A DNA stretch of 49,555 bases from Anaerolineae bacterium (GTDB lineage Bacteria; Chloroflexota; Anaerolineae; JAFGEY01). The notes under the pieces were generated by a model. It was not told the DNA's origin, did no database searches, and was given only the letters and a program-made list of their open reading frames with translations. Every line of letters begins with the position of its first letter. Position 1 is the first letter of the stretch. This document shows positions 6,791-13,168 of this stretch, one piece after another. The position numbers and the translations under genes are program-made. Location: positions 1-49,555 of the forward strand of contig JADHXD010000013.1 of assembly GCA_016783145.1 (NCBI GenBank). The letters run 5' to 3'.

Positions 6791-7507
6791 ATGGGATCTG
6801 TGGAAGCCATGCAGCCAAGCCGGCCGACGCATCTATCACTTTATGCAGAAGCGTGTTTGCGGTCGCTGGTCGCCAATGAGTTGGGAGACAGGATCTCTTT
6901 GGGGGGAGCATTCGGCCTGCTGCATTACTTGGACTATCGCCCGACCCACGATGTGGACGCATGGTGGGTTGTCTCAGCCACTGCTCAGGAACGACAGTTT
7001 GTGATCGACACGATCACGACAACACTCGAGTCCTTTGGCCAAGTCCGAACCCGCGCCTGGGGCGATGTGGTTAGCGTCGAACTGTCGCAAGAAGGACGAG
7101 TTGCATTCAGCTTTCAGATTGCCAGCCGCTCCGCCCAACTGGAGCCGCCCAGTTTTGCCCCATGGGCCGACGTACTATTGGATAGTTTCGCAGATCTGAT
7201 GGCTAGCAAGATGGTAGCGTTGGTCGAGCGCGGTGCGCCGCGCGATTTTCGTGACATCTATGCGTTGTGCCAAGCCAGACTGACGACGCCAAGCGAATGC
7301 TGGAAACTGTGGCGGCAGCGGCAGCAGTTGGCCGGTAGTGACACGGGCAGCACACGGGCCAGATTGGCCGTGCAGACCCACCTTGCACGCATCGCTGTGC
7401 ACCGTCCCCTAGAGCAGATCACCGATCCTCAACAACGGGCCGAAGCAGATCATGTGCGCAGTTGGTTTACAGGAGCGTTTTTGGATGTGTTCCGGTCAGA
7501 TTCGTGA
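6791..7507 (+). CDS. AbiEii/DUF1814-like nucleotidyltransferase (toxin-side candidate)
   Basis: About 238 residues from the ATG at 6791 (AGAGG four bases upstream); in-frame TTG codons at 6764 and 6770 are less likely. The nucleotidyltransferase core is visible near the N-terminus: RISLGGAFGLLHYLDYRPTH followed by DVDAWW, i.e. the GG...DxD pattern of AbiEii-like proteins. Later FADLMASKMVALVERGAPRD followed by FRDIYAL matches the K...R..RDFxDIY motif of the same family. AbiEii homologues act as toxins of type IV pairs that modify tRNA or other RNA. The normal AbiEi partner is not seen upstream; a different small gene overlaps the 3' end. Confidence 0.65.
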   Translation: MGSVEAMQPSRPTHLSLYAEACLRSLVANELGDRISLGGAFGLLHYLDYRPTHDVDAWWVVSATAQERQFVIDTITTTLESFGQVRTRAWGDVVSVELSQEGRVAFSFQIASRSAQLEPPSFAPWADVLLDSFADLMASKMVALVERGAPRDFRDIYALCQARLTTPSECWKLWRQRQQLAGSDTGSTRARLAVQTHLARIAVHRPLEQITDPQQRAEADHVRSWFTGAFLDVFRSDS

Positions 7508-7811
7508 TGAACACTGGATCGATGGCACACTCTATCCGGATACCGATCCACCTCAAGCGTTGGACAACTTGGGCGCACGGGTCGATTTTCTGGCACGCTT
7601 GTGCGCGGCATGGGACTTTGGCCTCTTGCCTGATGCGGATGCGATCGCCGAGATCCGTCGACCAGAGTGGAGTGAGGCAGTAGACGTCTGTCGATTGCTT
7701 ACGTCGCCTGCCTACCATCTTTTGCGACGTTGGCATAGCCTGGCACCGCTCCCTTACTTGGGACAAGAGTTGGCCTACATCCGTGACGATCCCAGTCTGG
7801 CTTACGTGTGA
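7485..7811 (+). CDS. Hypothetical protein coupled to the nucleotidyltransferase gene
   Basis: About 108 residues, MCSGQIRDEHWIDGTLYPDT at the start, then GARVDFLARLCAAWDFGLLP and DVCRLLTSPAYHLLRRWHSL, ending ELAYIRDDPSLAYV. I do not recognise a family. The start at 7485 has AGGAG nine bases upstream and overlaps the preceding gene by 23 bases, so the two are probably co-translated; it may be the antidote partner. The last bases run directly into copy 4 of the desulfurase-like repeat, so its C-terminus may have been altered by that junction. Confidence 0.5.
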   Translation: MCSGQIRDEHWIDGTLYPDTDPPQALDNLGARVDFLARLCAAWDFGLLPDADAIAEIRRPEWSEAVDVCRLLTSPAYHLLRRWHSLAPLPYLGQELAYIRDDPSLAYV

Positions 7812-7830
7812 ACGGGCGAGGCCGATCCGT

Positions 7831-8006
7831 ACTGGGCGAGCAAGGTATCTATGTCTGGGATGGCAACTACTATGCCTTGGCCGTGACCGAGCGACTGGGC
7901 GTGGAGGGCAAGGGCGAAATGGTGCGCATCGGTGCGGTGCATTATAACACGGTGGAAGAGATCAAGAGGTTGGGGGAGGCGCTGCGGACGATGGCGTCAC
8001 AGAGGT
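7831..8006 (+). pseudogene. 3' remnant of the cysteine desulfurase-like gene (copy 4)
   Basis: Reads LGEQGIYVWDGNYYALAVTE, then MVRIGAVHYNTVEEIKRLGE and ALRTMASQ, equal to the last ~58 residues of copy 1, including the final GTCACAG. The frame is open from a GTG at 7808 and continues without stop to 8065, so no proper terminus remains. A lone TATACT lies at 8014-8019. The HEPN gene at 8039-8389 converges on it. Confidence 0.75.
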
Positions 8007-8038
8007 GTACTGGTATACTCTATCTGGTGTCAGGTTGC

Positions 8039-8389
8039 TCAGGATCCCTTCTCATAGTCGGCTAGAATTTGCTGGAGAACAGGTTTGACGTTCGGGATGT
8101 CTTGTGTGACGACTCTCCACACAGTGCCCAGGTCTACGGTATCGCAATCGTGGATGATCCGATCGCGCAACCCCGCCATTCCTTTCCAAGGGATTGCACG
8201 GTACTGGTCGCGCAGATCTGAGGGTAGTCGCTTGGAGGCCTCGCCGATGATCTCCAGTGCGCGGACAACCGCAAAGTGAATCCGGAAATCGCTGGCAAAC
8301 TGCTCATAAGTCACGTCAGTGATCAGGATCTCTGCCTTATCCATCGCGTCCAAGATGTCTTCGACGAAATCCAGGAACTCGGTCTTCAT
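8039..8389 (-). CDS. HepT-like HEPN toxin (DUF86) with altered RX4HXY motif
   Basis: A 116-residue helical protein with FLDFVEDILDAMDKAEILIT, then FAVVRALEIIGEASKRLP and IPWKGMAGLRDRIIHDC, ending VLQQILADYEK. This is the DUF86/HepT family, RNase toxins of HEPN/MNT pairs. The motif R-x4-H-x-Y is present as RDRIIHDC: Arg and His are kept but the Tyr that MntA modifies in the studied pair is Cys (TGC). The start overlaps the MNT stop by four bases (ATGA), so the two are co-translated. It converges on copy 4. Confidence 0.82.
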   Translation of the reverse strand: MKTEFLDFVEDILDAMDKAEILITDVTYEQFASDFRIHFAVVRALEIIGEASKRLPSDLRDQYRAIPWKGMAGLRDRIIHDCDTVDLGTVWRVVTQDIPNVKPVLQQILADYEKGS

Positions 8390-8628
8390 AAGGCAATGAC
8401 CTCTTGCAGGATATGCTTGCCGATGCGTGGTTTGAGATTCTTTTTGATTGCCAGGTCAACCCGGATGCCGAGTAATTCGCTCAGGTACAATTCCAGTTCG
8501 ACCAGCCCAATCAAACTGATCTGGGGTGGTCTCTCAAGCTCGATGAGGATATCAAGATCGCTATCGGGGCGTTGCTCGCCACGCACATAAGAGCCGAAAA
8601 TGCCAATCATGATGTCACAAAGCAACAC
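8386..8628 (-). CDS. MntA-like minimal nucleotidyltransferase, short N-terminus
   Basis: An 80-residue protein from a GTG start. The catalytic motif is intact: FGSYVRGEQRPDSDLDILIE with GS at residues 12-13 and Asp24/Asp26. Usual MntA proteins have 20-30 residues before the GS motif, including a helix; here only about 11 are present and no in-frame start lies further upstream, so the N-terminus seems lost or very short. The C-terminal part (LELYLSELLGIRVDLAIKKN) is normal. Directly upstream of and overlapping the HepT-like gene. Confidence 0.75.
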   Translation of the reverse strand: MLLCDIMIGIFGSYVRGEQRPDSDLDILIELERPPQISLIGLVELELYLSELLGIRVDLAIKKNLKPRIGKHILQEVIAL

Positions 8629-8714
8629 CGCTGTGAAGTGACAAGTTGAGAGTGTTTGTGCTCTCTATCGGGAATCTCAAGCACAAGCCTTGCTGTGAGC
8701 ATAGACAGTGAGGT

Positions 8715-10004
8715 CTACCGGCTGCACCTGACCAGGGTTCCTCGAGCCAGCGACCCCCGGATGCCACCGGCAGCGACCGCCTCCTCCAGGCGCGCGCGGA
8801 CCGTAGGGTGTCCGTAGAAAGCGGCGGTGAACCGTACGGCGTCCTGCACGTCGGCGGGATCGGGCTCAGAACTGCTTCTTCCTTCAGCGATCGGGATGCC
8901 AGGGAAGGCGTGGAAGGGGAGAAACTGCGCCGCATCCGGGCCCGCGGCCACGATGCCCTCCACCGCTCGCTGCCTGGCTTCTGCCGTCTCACCGGGCAGC
9001 CCCACAATGAGAGAAGCGACCCCAAACATCCCCAGCTCCTGCATACGCTGAAATGCGTGGCGATACGTTCCCAGGGGAATGGGCTTGCCCGCCGCCGAAG
9101 CGGTGCCAGGATCGAGGGTCTCTACGCCCACACAGACGCGCAACATACGGGCCTTGGCCATCGCCGGCAGCAGGTCAGGGTCAGCGATCAGATCGTCCCC
9201 CCGAGCGGAGACCATAAAGAAAGCAGGCAAGTCCTCCTCTCGCAACAGCTCGCAAACGCGGCGCACTCGGCGGGGACTGGCCGCAAAGTTGTCGTCGGCA
9301 AAGAGGATGATCATCGCCTCGTAATCCCTCACCAGCGTTCGCACCTCGGCCACGACCCGCTCTGGGGAGTGGGGACGCCAGCGGCGGCCGTAAAAGCGCG
9401 TCGTCTCGCAAAAGGCGCAGTGGTGAGGACAGCCTCGGCTGGTCTCCAGCAGATAGACCCCATCGCGCGGGGGTGGGATGAGGTCCCGGGCTGGCATCGG
9501 CAGTTCGTCCAGGGGATGGATGGGAGGTCTCACCGGCCCTTCGATGATCTGCCCATCTCGTCCCAGGCAGACGACGCCGGGAGTGGCAGGCCGGATGCCG
9601 TGTTCGACGATCTCTTGCAGGGTTCTCTCACCTTCCCCCACGACGGCTGCGTCGGCTCCCGCCTCGAGCAGGCTCTTGGGAACCATCGAGGCCCCGTGCC
9701 CTCCGACGATGATCGGAGTGTGCCGGCCATCGCCCTCAACTGTGCTTCTCTGTGCATCCAGCTCCCGGATCAAGTCAACCGCAAAAGGGACCGAGACAAA
9801 TCCCATCGCCGTCACGCCGATCAGATCAGGCTGACGGGACCACGTTTCCGCGACCGCCTCCTCCAGGGTCAGTTCCGTGGCGTCGAGAATGGATACATCA
9901 GCCAGGTGGCGAACCGCCCCGGCCAGGACGGCCAGGCTAAAGGTGCCAAAGTGAAAGGGGGACGAACGTTCCGGGGGCTTGACCAGGACGATCCTCTCGA
10001 TCAT
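8715..10004 (-). CDS. B12-binding-type radical SAM enzyme of the RiPP operon
   Basis: A 429-residue protein. Residues 1-170 resemble the cobalamin-binding fold of class B radical SAM enzymes (DLIGVTAMGFVSVPFAVDLI, IIVGGHGASMVP, AAVVGEGERTLQEIVEH), though the DxHxxG loop is not visible, as in many of the class. The radical SAM core has CPHHCAFC with Cys192, Cys196 and Cys199, then AMIILFADDNFAAS, RVCVGVETLDPGT and SLIVGLPGE. The class includes C-methylases and other enzymes acting on unactivated carbons. The start overlaps the stop of the gene upstream by four bases (ATGA), so it belongs to the same operon; it is the last gene. Substrate inferred to be the modified precursor peptide. Confidence 0.82.
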   Translation of the reverse strand: MIERIVLVKPPERSSPFHFGTFSLAVLAGAVRHLADVSILDATELTLEEAVAETWSRQPDLIGVTAMGFVSVPFAVDLIRELDAQRSTVEGDGRHTPIIVGGHGASMVPKSLLEAGADAAVVGEGERTLQEIVEHGIRPATPGVVCLGRDGQIIEGPVRPPIHPLDELPMPARDLIPPPRDGVYLLETSRGCPHHCAFCETTRFYGRRWRPHSPERVVAEVRTLVRDYEAMIILFADDNFAASPRRVRRVCELLREEDLPAFFMVSARGDDLIADPDLLPAMAKARMLRVCVGVETLDPGTASAAGKPIPLGTYRHAFQRMQELGMFGVASLIVGLPGETAEARQRAVEGIVAAGPDAAQFLPFHAFPGIPIAEGRSSSEPDPADVQDAVRFTAAFYGHPTVRARLEEAVAAGGIRGSLARGTLVRCSR

Positions 10005-11200
10005 AGCAGCCCTTCGGTGATGGTACGGGGCAGGAACGCCAACAGCCGGTCAGGGTTGTGCTGCCGGAGCTGGCCGACCAGCCACACAGCAGCCCTGGCA
10101 TCGGCCATTTCGTAAGCGCAGTGAAGGCGCACCGGTTGGCCATCGCCCGGACCAAACATCTCTGCACAGGCAAAACACGGCCCACCGCAGAGGGGAGCCG
10201 CCCAGCACGCGCGGCATGCTGCCCGGTCTTGGTATGGGCGACCCGCGCCACGCTGGAACGCCGCCGCGGCCTGCGGATCGACCCCGTCGGGGAGCCGGCC
10301 AATCCGGTAGCGCTCGACACCGACGAAGCGAAAACAGGGATAGATATCCCCATCCGGTCCGACCCCGACAAAGGAACGACCCGCCCCACAGGACGCGCGG
10401 AACAGATTGTAGCCCATCAGCCGGTAGATATGCCTTCTGAGCTGCGCAAGGACGGGGATCTCGGCCCAATCGTCGGACTCGAAATAGCGGCGCGCGTGCG
10501 CCATCACAAACTGCTCATAGCGCGCGATGTCATCCAGGGTCGGCAGAACCGATGCGCTCGTGTGCACGACGGGGACCAGCTCGATCCTCCGCACCCCCAG
10601 CGCGGCGATGCCCTCGAACGCGTCCTCAGGGTCGGTGCCACCACAGAGCACCGTCGTGACGCTGAACCGGCTGGGCGGGATTCGCTCGGCGAGGTCGATC
10701 ACCGCCTCGGAGATCTGGTCAAACGTCCCCCCGCCACCGGGTGTGACGCGCCACTTGTCGTGGATGGCCTTGGGACCATCCAGGCTGATCTTGACATCCC
10801 AACCCGCTTCGACCAGCCAATCTCTGACCTGCGACGTCAGCAAAGTGCCGTTTGTGGTGACATAGACCCGGGGTCGAGGTTCGTCTGCCCGGGCGACAAG
10901 CGCCCCGAGCTGGTGCAGCAGCGGCAAAGCCAACAGAGGCTCCCCGCTGCCCAGCCGGATCGAACGGCCCGCCCTGGGTTCATCCGTGTGTAGCAGATGC
11001 CAGGCGCTCTCCAGGTTCTCTTCCGCCATCGGCGCCCGGGGCGGTTGTGTGGCCGCCTCGGCACAGTATCGACAGGCCATGTTGCACCGCCCGGAGACGT
11101 CAAGGGCGATCGACAGGATAGGCCACGGCTTGTCGTCGTTGAGGAGCGGCGGGATGATGTCATCGGGGTCGAACCCCGGAGGGGGCGATCGCTCAGGCAT
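10001..11200 (-). CDS. Radical SAM/SPASM peptide maturase 2
   Basis: A 399-residue protein. The iron-sulfur motif CNMACRYC places ligands at Cys39, Cys43 and Cys46. The barrel shows SIRLGSGEPLL, VYVTTNGTLL and VKISLDGPKAIHD. The C-terminal SPASM region has SCGAGRSFVGVGPDGDIYPC, then CRACWAAPLCGGPC (C-x2-C-x5-C-x3-C) and a final LHC, enough for two auxiliary clusters. SPASM enzymes modify peptides or proteins, for example forming thioether or carbon-carbon links. No leader-binding RRE domain is visible. It begins three bases after the stop of maturase 1, with GGAG seven bases upstream of the ATG, and overlaps the B12-type gene downstream. Confidence 0.85.
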   Translation of the reverse strand: MPERSPPPGFDPDDIIPPLLNDDKPWPILSIALDVSGRCNMACRYCAEAATQPPRAPMAEENLESAWHLLHTDEPRAGRSIRLGSGEPLLALPLLHQLGALVARADEPRPRVYVTTNGTLLTSQVRDWLVEAGWDVKISLDGPKAIHDKWRVTPGGGGTFDQISEAVIDLAERIPPSRFSVTTVLCGGTDPEDAFEGIAALGVRRIELVPVVHTSASVLPTLDDIARYEQFVMAHARRYFESDDWAEIPVLAQLRRHIYRLMGYNLFRASCGAGRSFVGVGPDGDIYPCFRFVGVERYRIGRLPDGVDPQAAAAFQRGAGRPYQDRAACRACWAAPLCGGPCFACAEMFGPGDGQPVRLHCAYEMADARAAVWLVGQLRQHNPDRLLAFLPRTITEGLL

Positions 11201-11203
11201 CCA

Positions 11204-12307
11204 CTACTCCCAGGTGATTCCTGCCATCGTGAGCAGGGCATCTTGATTGGTGTGGAAATGCGCAAAGATCGAACGCGCGACCTGGCATTCCTTGCGGGTG
11301 AAATCGCACTCGTCCTCCGCACAGACAGAGAGCATCGCCGGGCACCCACCGCCACAGAGGAACAGCTCGTCGCACTCTTTGCACTCTGGGCGACGCGAGC
11401 GCGACGCCCTCCACTGCTGCCCCGCCTTGATCCAGGTTTGCGGGGCATCCTCTATGTGCCCCAGCCGGTGAATGCTGGCGTCCAGCAGAATACAGGGCAG
11501 GACGTCTCCGGAGGGCGTGATGCCGAAACCCGTGTTGCCCGCGCCGCAAAAGAACTCCCGCGGCACTCCCTTGAGCAGCTGCAGGGCCCGGCTGGAAAAG
11601 CGATCGTCCCTGGGCAAGTGCCCTGCCTCCAGATCGGTGATGACTTGATGCCCGATGGCCTGCAGGTCCTCCAGGTAGGCTTCTTTCTCCACGCTGGACA
11701 GGGCCAGGGGGGAACCCGCGGCTCCGCGGACGGCCTGCGCCTTGATCACATCGATCGGCAGTGTATTGAGGTATTCGGTCGCTTCGGAAAGACGCCAGCC
11801 GGAGCGGACGACGGAAGACCCGCGGAGCCAGCAATCTGTCTGGGCACGCAGCGTGTGCAAGAACTGCATCACTCGCTCGTGGGTCGGCGCACCGGCGTGT
11901 GTCCGGCGGCAGCGGTCGTGGACCTCGGCGGGGCCGTCGATGCTGAGCACGACTTTGAACTTGCCGGCCTGCAAGAGGTCGATGACCTGCGGAGAGAGAA
12001 TCGTGCCGTTGGTGGTGATGGAAAAGGAGAATCGCGCCGGACCCTTCTCCAGCGCGCGGTGCACCATGGCCTCCATCGCCGGCAGGTTGGTTAGGGGTTC
12101 TCCGCCGTACAGATGGAGACAAATGGTCTCTACGTGCGGCAGTCCTTCATCCAGGGCATCGACGAGACGTACAGCGGTGCCTGGCGACATCCGCACATCG
12201 CCCTTGGACAGGCCGCTTTCCTGCACAAAGCAGTACGTACAGCGGAGGTTACATTCCCAGGTCGTGGCAACGAGAATTTCGGCTCGCCAGTGTTCTGGCT
12301 CAGGCAA
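11204..12307 (-). CDS. Radical SAM/SPASM peptide maturase 1
   Basis: A 367-residue protein from a TTG start that overlaps the precursor gene by eight bases. CNLRCTYC gives Cys19, Cys23 and Cys26; ICLHLYGGEPL, SITTNGTIL and VVLSIDGPAEVHD follow, as in anaerobic sulfatase-maturase/sactisynthase relatives. The SPASM end is complete: FCGAGNTGFGITPSGDVLPC, CKECDELFLCGGGC (C-x2-C-x5-C-x3-C) and CDFTRKEC. The CxxxCxxC motif being at residue 19 leaves no room for an N-terminal RRE. It is not a duplicate of maturase 2: beyond shared motifs the two diverge. The closeness to the precursor makes it the primary candidate for installing the first crosslink. Confidence 0.87.
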   Translation of the reverse strand: MPEPEHWRAEILVATTWECNLRCTYCFVQESGLSKGDVRMSPGTAVRLVDALDEGLPHVETICLHLYGGEPLTNLPAMEAMVHRALEKGPARFSFSITTNGTILSPQVIDLLQAGKFKVVLSIDGPAEVHDRCRRTHAGAPTHERVMQFLHTLRAQTDCWLRGSSVVRSGWRLSEATEYLNTLPIDVIKAQAVRGAAGSPLALSSVEKEAYLEDLQAIGHQVITDLEAGHLPRDDRFSSRALQLLKGVPREFFCGAGNTGFGITPSGDVLPCILLDASIHRLGHIEDAPQTWIKAGQQWRASRSRRPECKECDELFLCGGGCPAMLSVCAEDECDFTRKECQVARSIFAHFHTNQDALLTMAGITWE

Positions 12308-12518
12308 GGCCGCAGCCGCCTCCGTCAGCGCACAGGAGCTCGCCTGCCAACGCCTCGATCTGCCCGTCGACCTGCCGGGCCTTTCTCAGAACGGTTTTGA
12401 TGGACTCCAGGTCACGCTGTGTGACGTTGCGACCCAGGATCTTTTGCGGGTTGGTTTCCAGCGTTCTGCGGAACACGGGATCGGTCAGCGCGCGCTTGAG
12501 GAACTCTACCTTGTCCAC
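12300..12518 (-). CDS. Putative RiPP precursor peptide, leader plus Cys/Gly core
   Basis: A 72-residue peptide from a GTG at 12516-12518 with GGAG six bases upstream. Residues 1-60 look like a helical leader of the type shared by NHLP/Nif11-like precursors: VEFLKRALTDPVFRRTLETN, then PQKILGRNVTQRDLESIKTV. The tail after an acidic residue reads ELLCADGGGCGLA, with Cys63 and Cys69 separated by five residues and three glycines. The downstream maturase start lies inside its last codons, so the two are translationally coupled. There is no obvious GG cleavage site, protease or exporter nearby. An upstream in-frame start at 12590 would overlap the promoter and is rejected. Assignment as precursor rests on size, context and composition. 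Confidence 0.72.
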   Translation of the reverse strand: MDKVEFLKRALTDPVFRRTLETNPQKILGRNVTQRDLESIKTVLRKARQVDGQIEALAGELLCADGGGCGLA

Positions 12519-12561
12519 TCGCTTCTCCTTTACGTGTCTGTGATCTGGACCTCTACACAAC

Positions 12562-12590
12562 AGTATATCATACGCCTGACGGAAGATCAA
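12562..12590 (-). promoter_or_regulatory. Promoter of the RiPP operon
   Basis: On the minus strand TTGATC (12585-12590), a 17-base spacer and TATACT (12562-12567), ending about 44 bases before the precursor start. No other promoter is seen before the three radical SAM genes, so a single transcript of about 3.9 kb is expected. Confidence 0.65.
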
Positions 12591-12625
12591 TGACCCGCTC
12601 TCCCCCAGTTCTCATGATCCGAGCT

Positions 12626-12660
12626 GTCCCGTGAACATTCCCTCCCTGGGTTCTCGGGAC
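12626..12660. repeat. Inverted repeat upstream of the RiPP promoter
   Basis: GTCCCGTGAAC (12626-12636) and GTTCTCGGGAC (12650-12660) are complementary at 10 of 11 positions with a 13-base loop. It sits 36 bases upstream of the -35 box of the RiPP promoter and 20 bases before remnant copy 5. It could be an operator or an old terminator; the sequence alone does not decide. Confidence 0.45.
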
Positions 12661-12680
12661 GCTCTTCCCGTTCATCCACC

Positions 12681-12727
12681 GGGATGCCGGTCCTGCGCAC
12701 CTACGACCACGTCCTCAGTGCAACGAT
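12681..12727 (+). pseudogene. Short internal remnant of the cysteine desulfurase-like gene (copy 5)
   Basis: GGGATGCCGGTCCTGCGCAC and the following bases to about 12727 match the segment of copies 1 and 2 that encodes MTVLREYDHVLSAAI; here it reads MPVLRTYDHVLSATIS. Only about 45 bases are left. The interval 12519-12853 otherwise holds the RiPP promoter, the inverted repeat and the promoter of the next gene. Confidence 0.6.
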
Positions 12728-12773
12728 TAGCTGCGGCAGAGCTGCGGGTGATGGCATTGCGAGCAAGTTGAGT

Positions 12774-12803
12774 TTGACAGTCTCTTTCGCACTATGCTAT
12801 ACT
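12774..12803 (+). promoter_or_regulatory. Promoter of the orphan MNT gene
   Basis: TTGACA at 12774-12779, 18-base spacer, TATACT at 12798-12803, about 50 bases before the start at 12854. It matches the promoter after copy 2 (5603-5632) in boxes, spacer length and flanking bases. Confidence 0.65.
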
Positions 12804-12853
12804 CAAGTCAATTCGAATCACTGTCTATCGTGTTTGTCGGGTGGAGAACTAGA

Positions 12854-13168
12854 ATGGTCCGCATCTCTTTGGACCAGTCCGAGATAGCCGAATTCTGTCG
12901 AAAGCGTCATATTCGTCGACTGTCCTTGTTTGGCTCTGTGTTGCGAGAGGATTTTCGGCCCGACAGTGACCTAGATGTGTTGGTTGAGTTTGAGCCTGGA
13001 CACGTGCCGGGACTGGACTTTTTCACAATGGAAATGGAGTTGTCCGAGATCCTGGGGCACGAGGTAGACCTGAACACCCCAGGGTTCCTGAGCCCGTACT
13101 TTCGTGATCAGGTGCTGGCTGAGGCAGAGGTGCAATTTCAGGTAGACTGCAGCGATGAACTCACGTGA
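12854..13168 (+). CDS. Orphan MntA-like nucleotidyltransferase
   Basis: A 104-residue protein with MVRISLDQSEIAEFCRKRHI at the start, then LSLFGSVLREDFRPDSDLDV: GS at residues 27-28 and Asp39/Asp41, the intact GS-x10-DxD motif. The rest (FFTMEMELSEILGHEVDLNT, then FLSPYFRDQVLAEAE) is normal for MntA. ATG 12854 has GGAG seven bases upstream. Unlike the other two MNT genes in the window it has no HEPN gene beside it; the next gene overlaps it by 14 bases but encodes a uroporphyrinogen decarboxylase-like protein. It may have lost its toxin or act on one elsewhere. Confidence 0.8.
   Translation: MVRISLDQSEIAEFCRKRHIRRLSLFGSVLREDFRPDSDLDVLVEFEPGHVPGLDFFTMEMELSEILGHEVDLNTPGFLSPYFRDQVLAEAEVQFQVDCSDELT

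Noticed and set aside
6978-6990. CACTGCTCAGGA similar to the junction 11-mer
   Set aside because: It lies inside the nucleotidyltransferase coding region away from any copy boundary, so probably chance.
12300-12590. Longer RiPP precursor starting at 12590
   Set aside because: The extra residues would come from the -35/-10 region, while the GTG at 12516-12518 has a good ribosome binding site six bases upstream.
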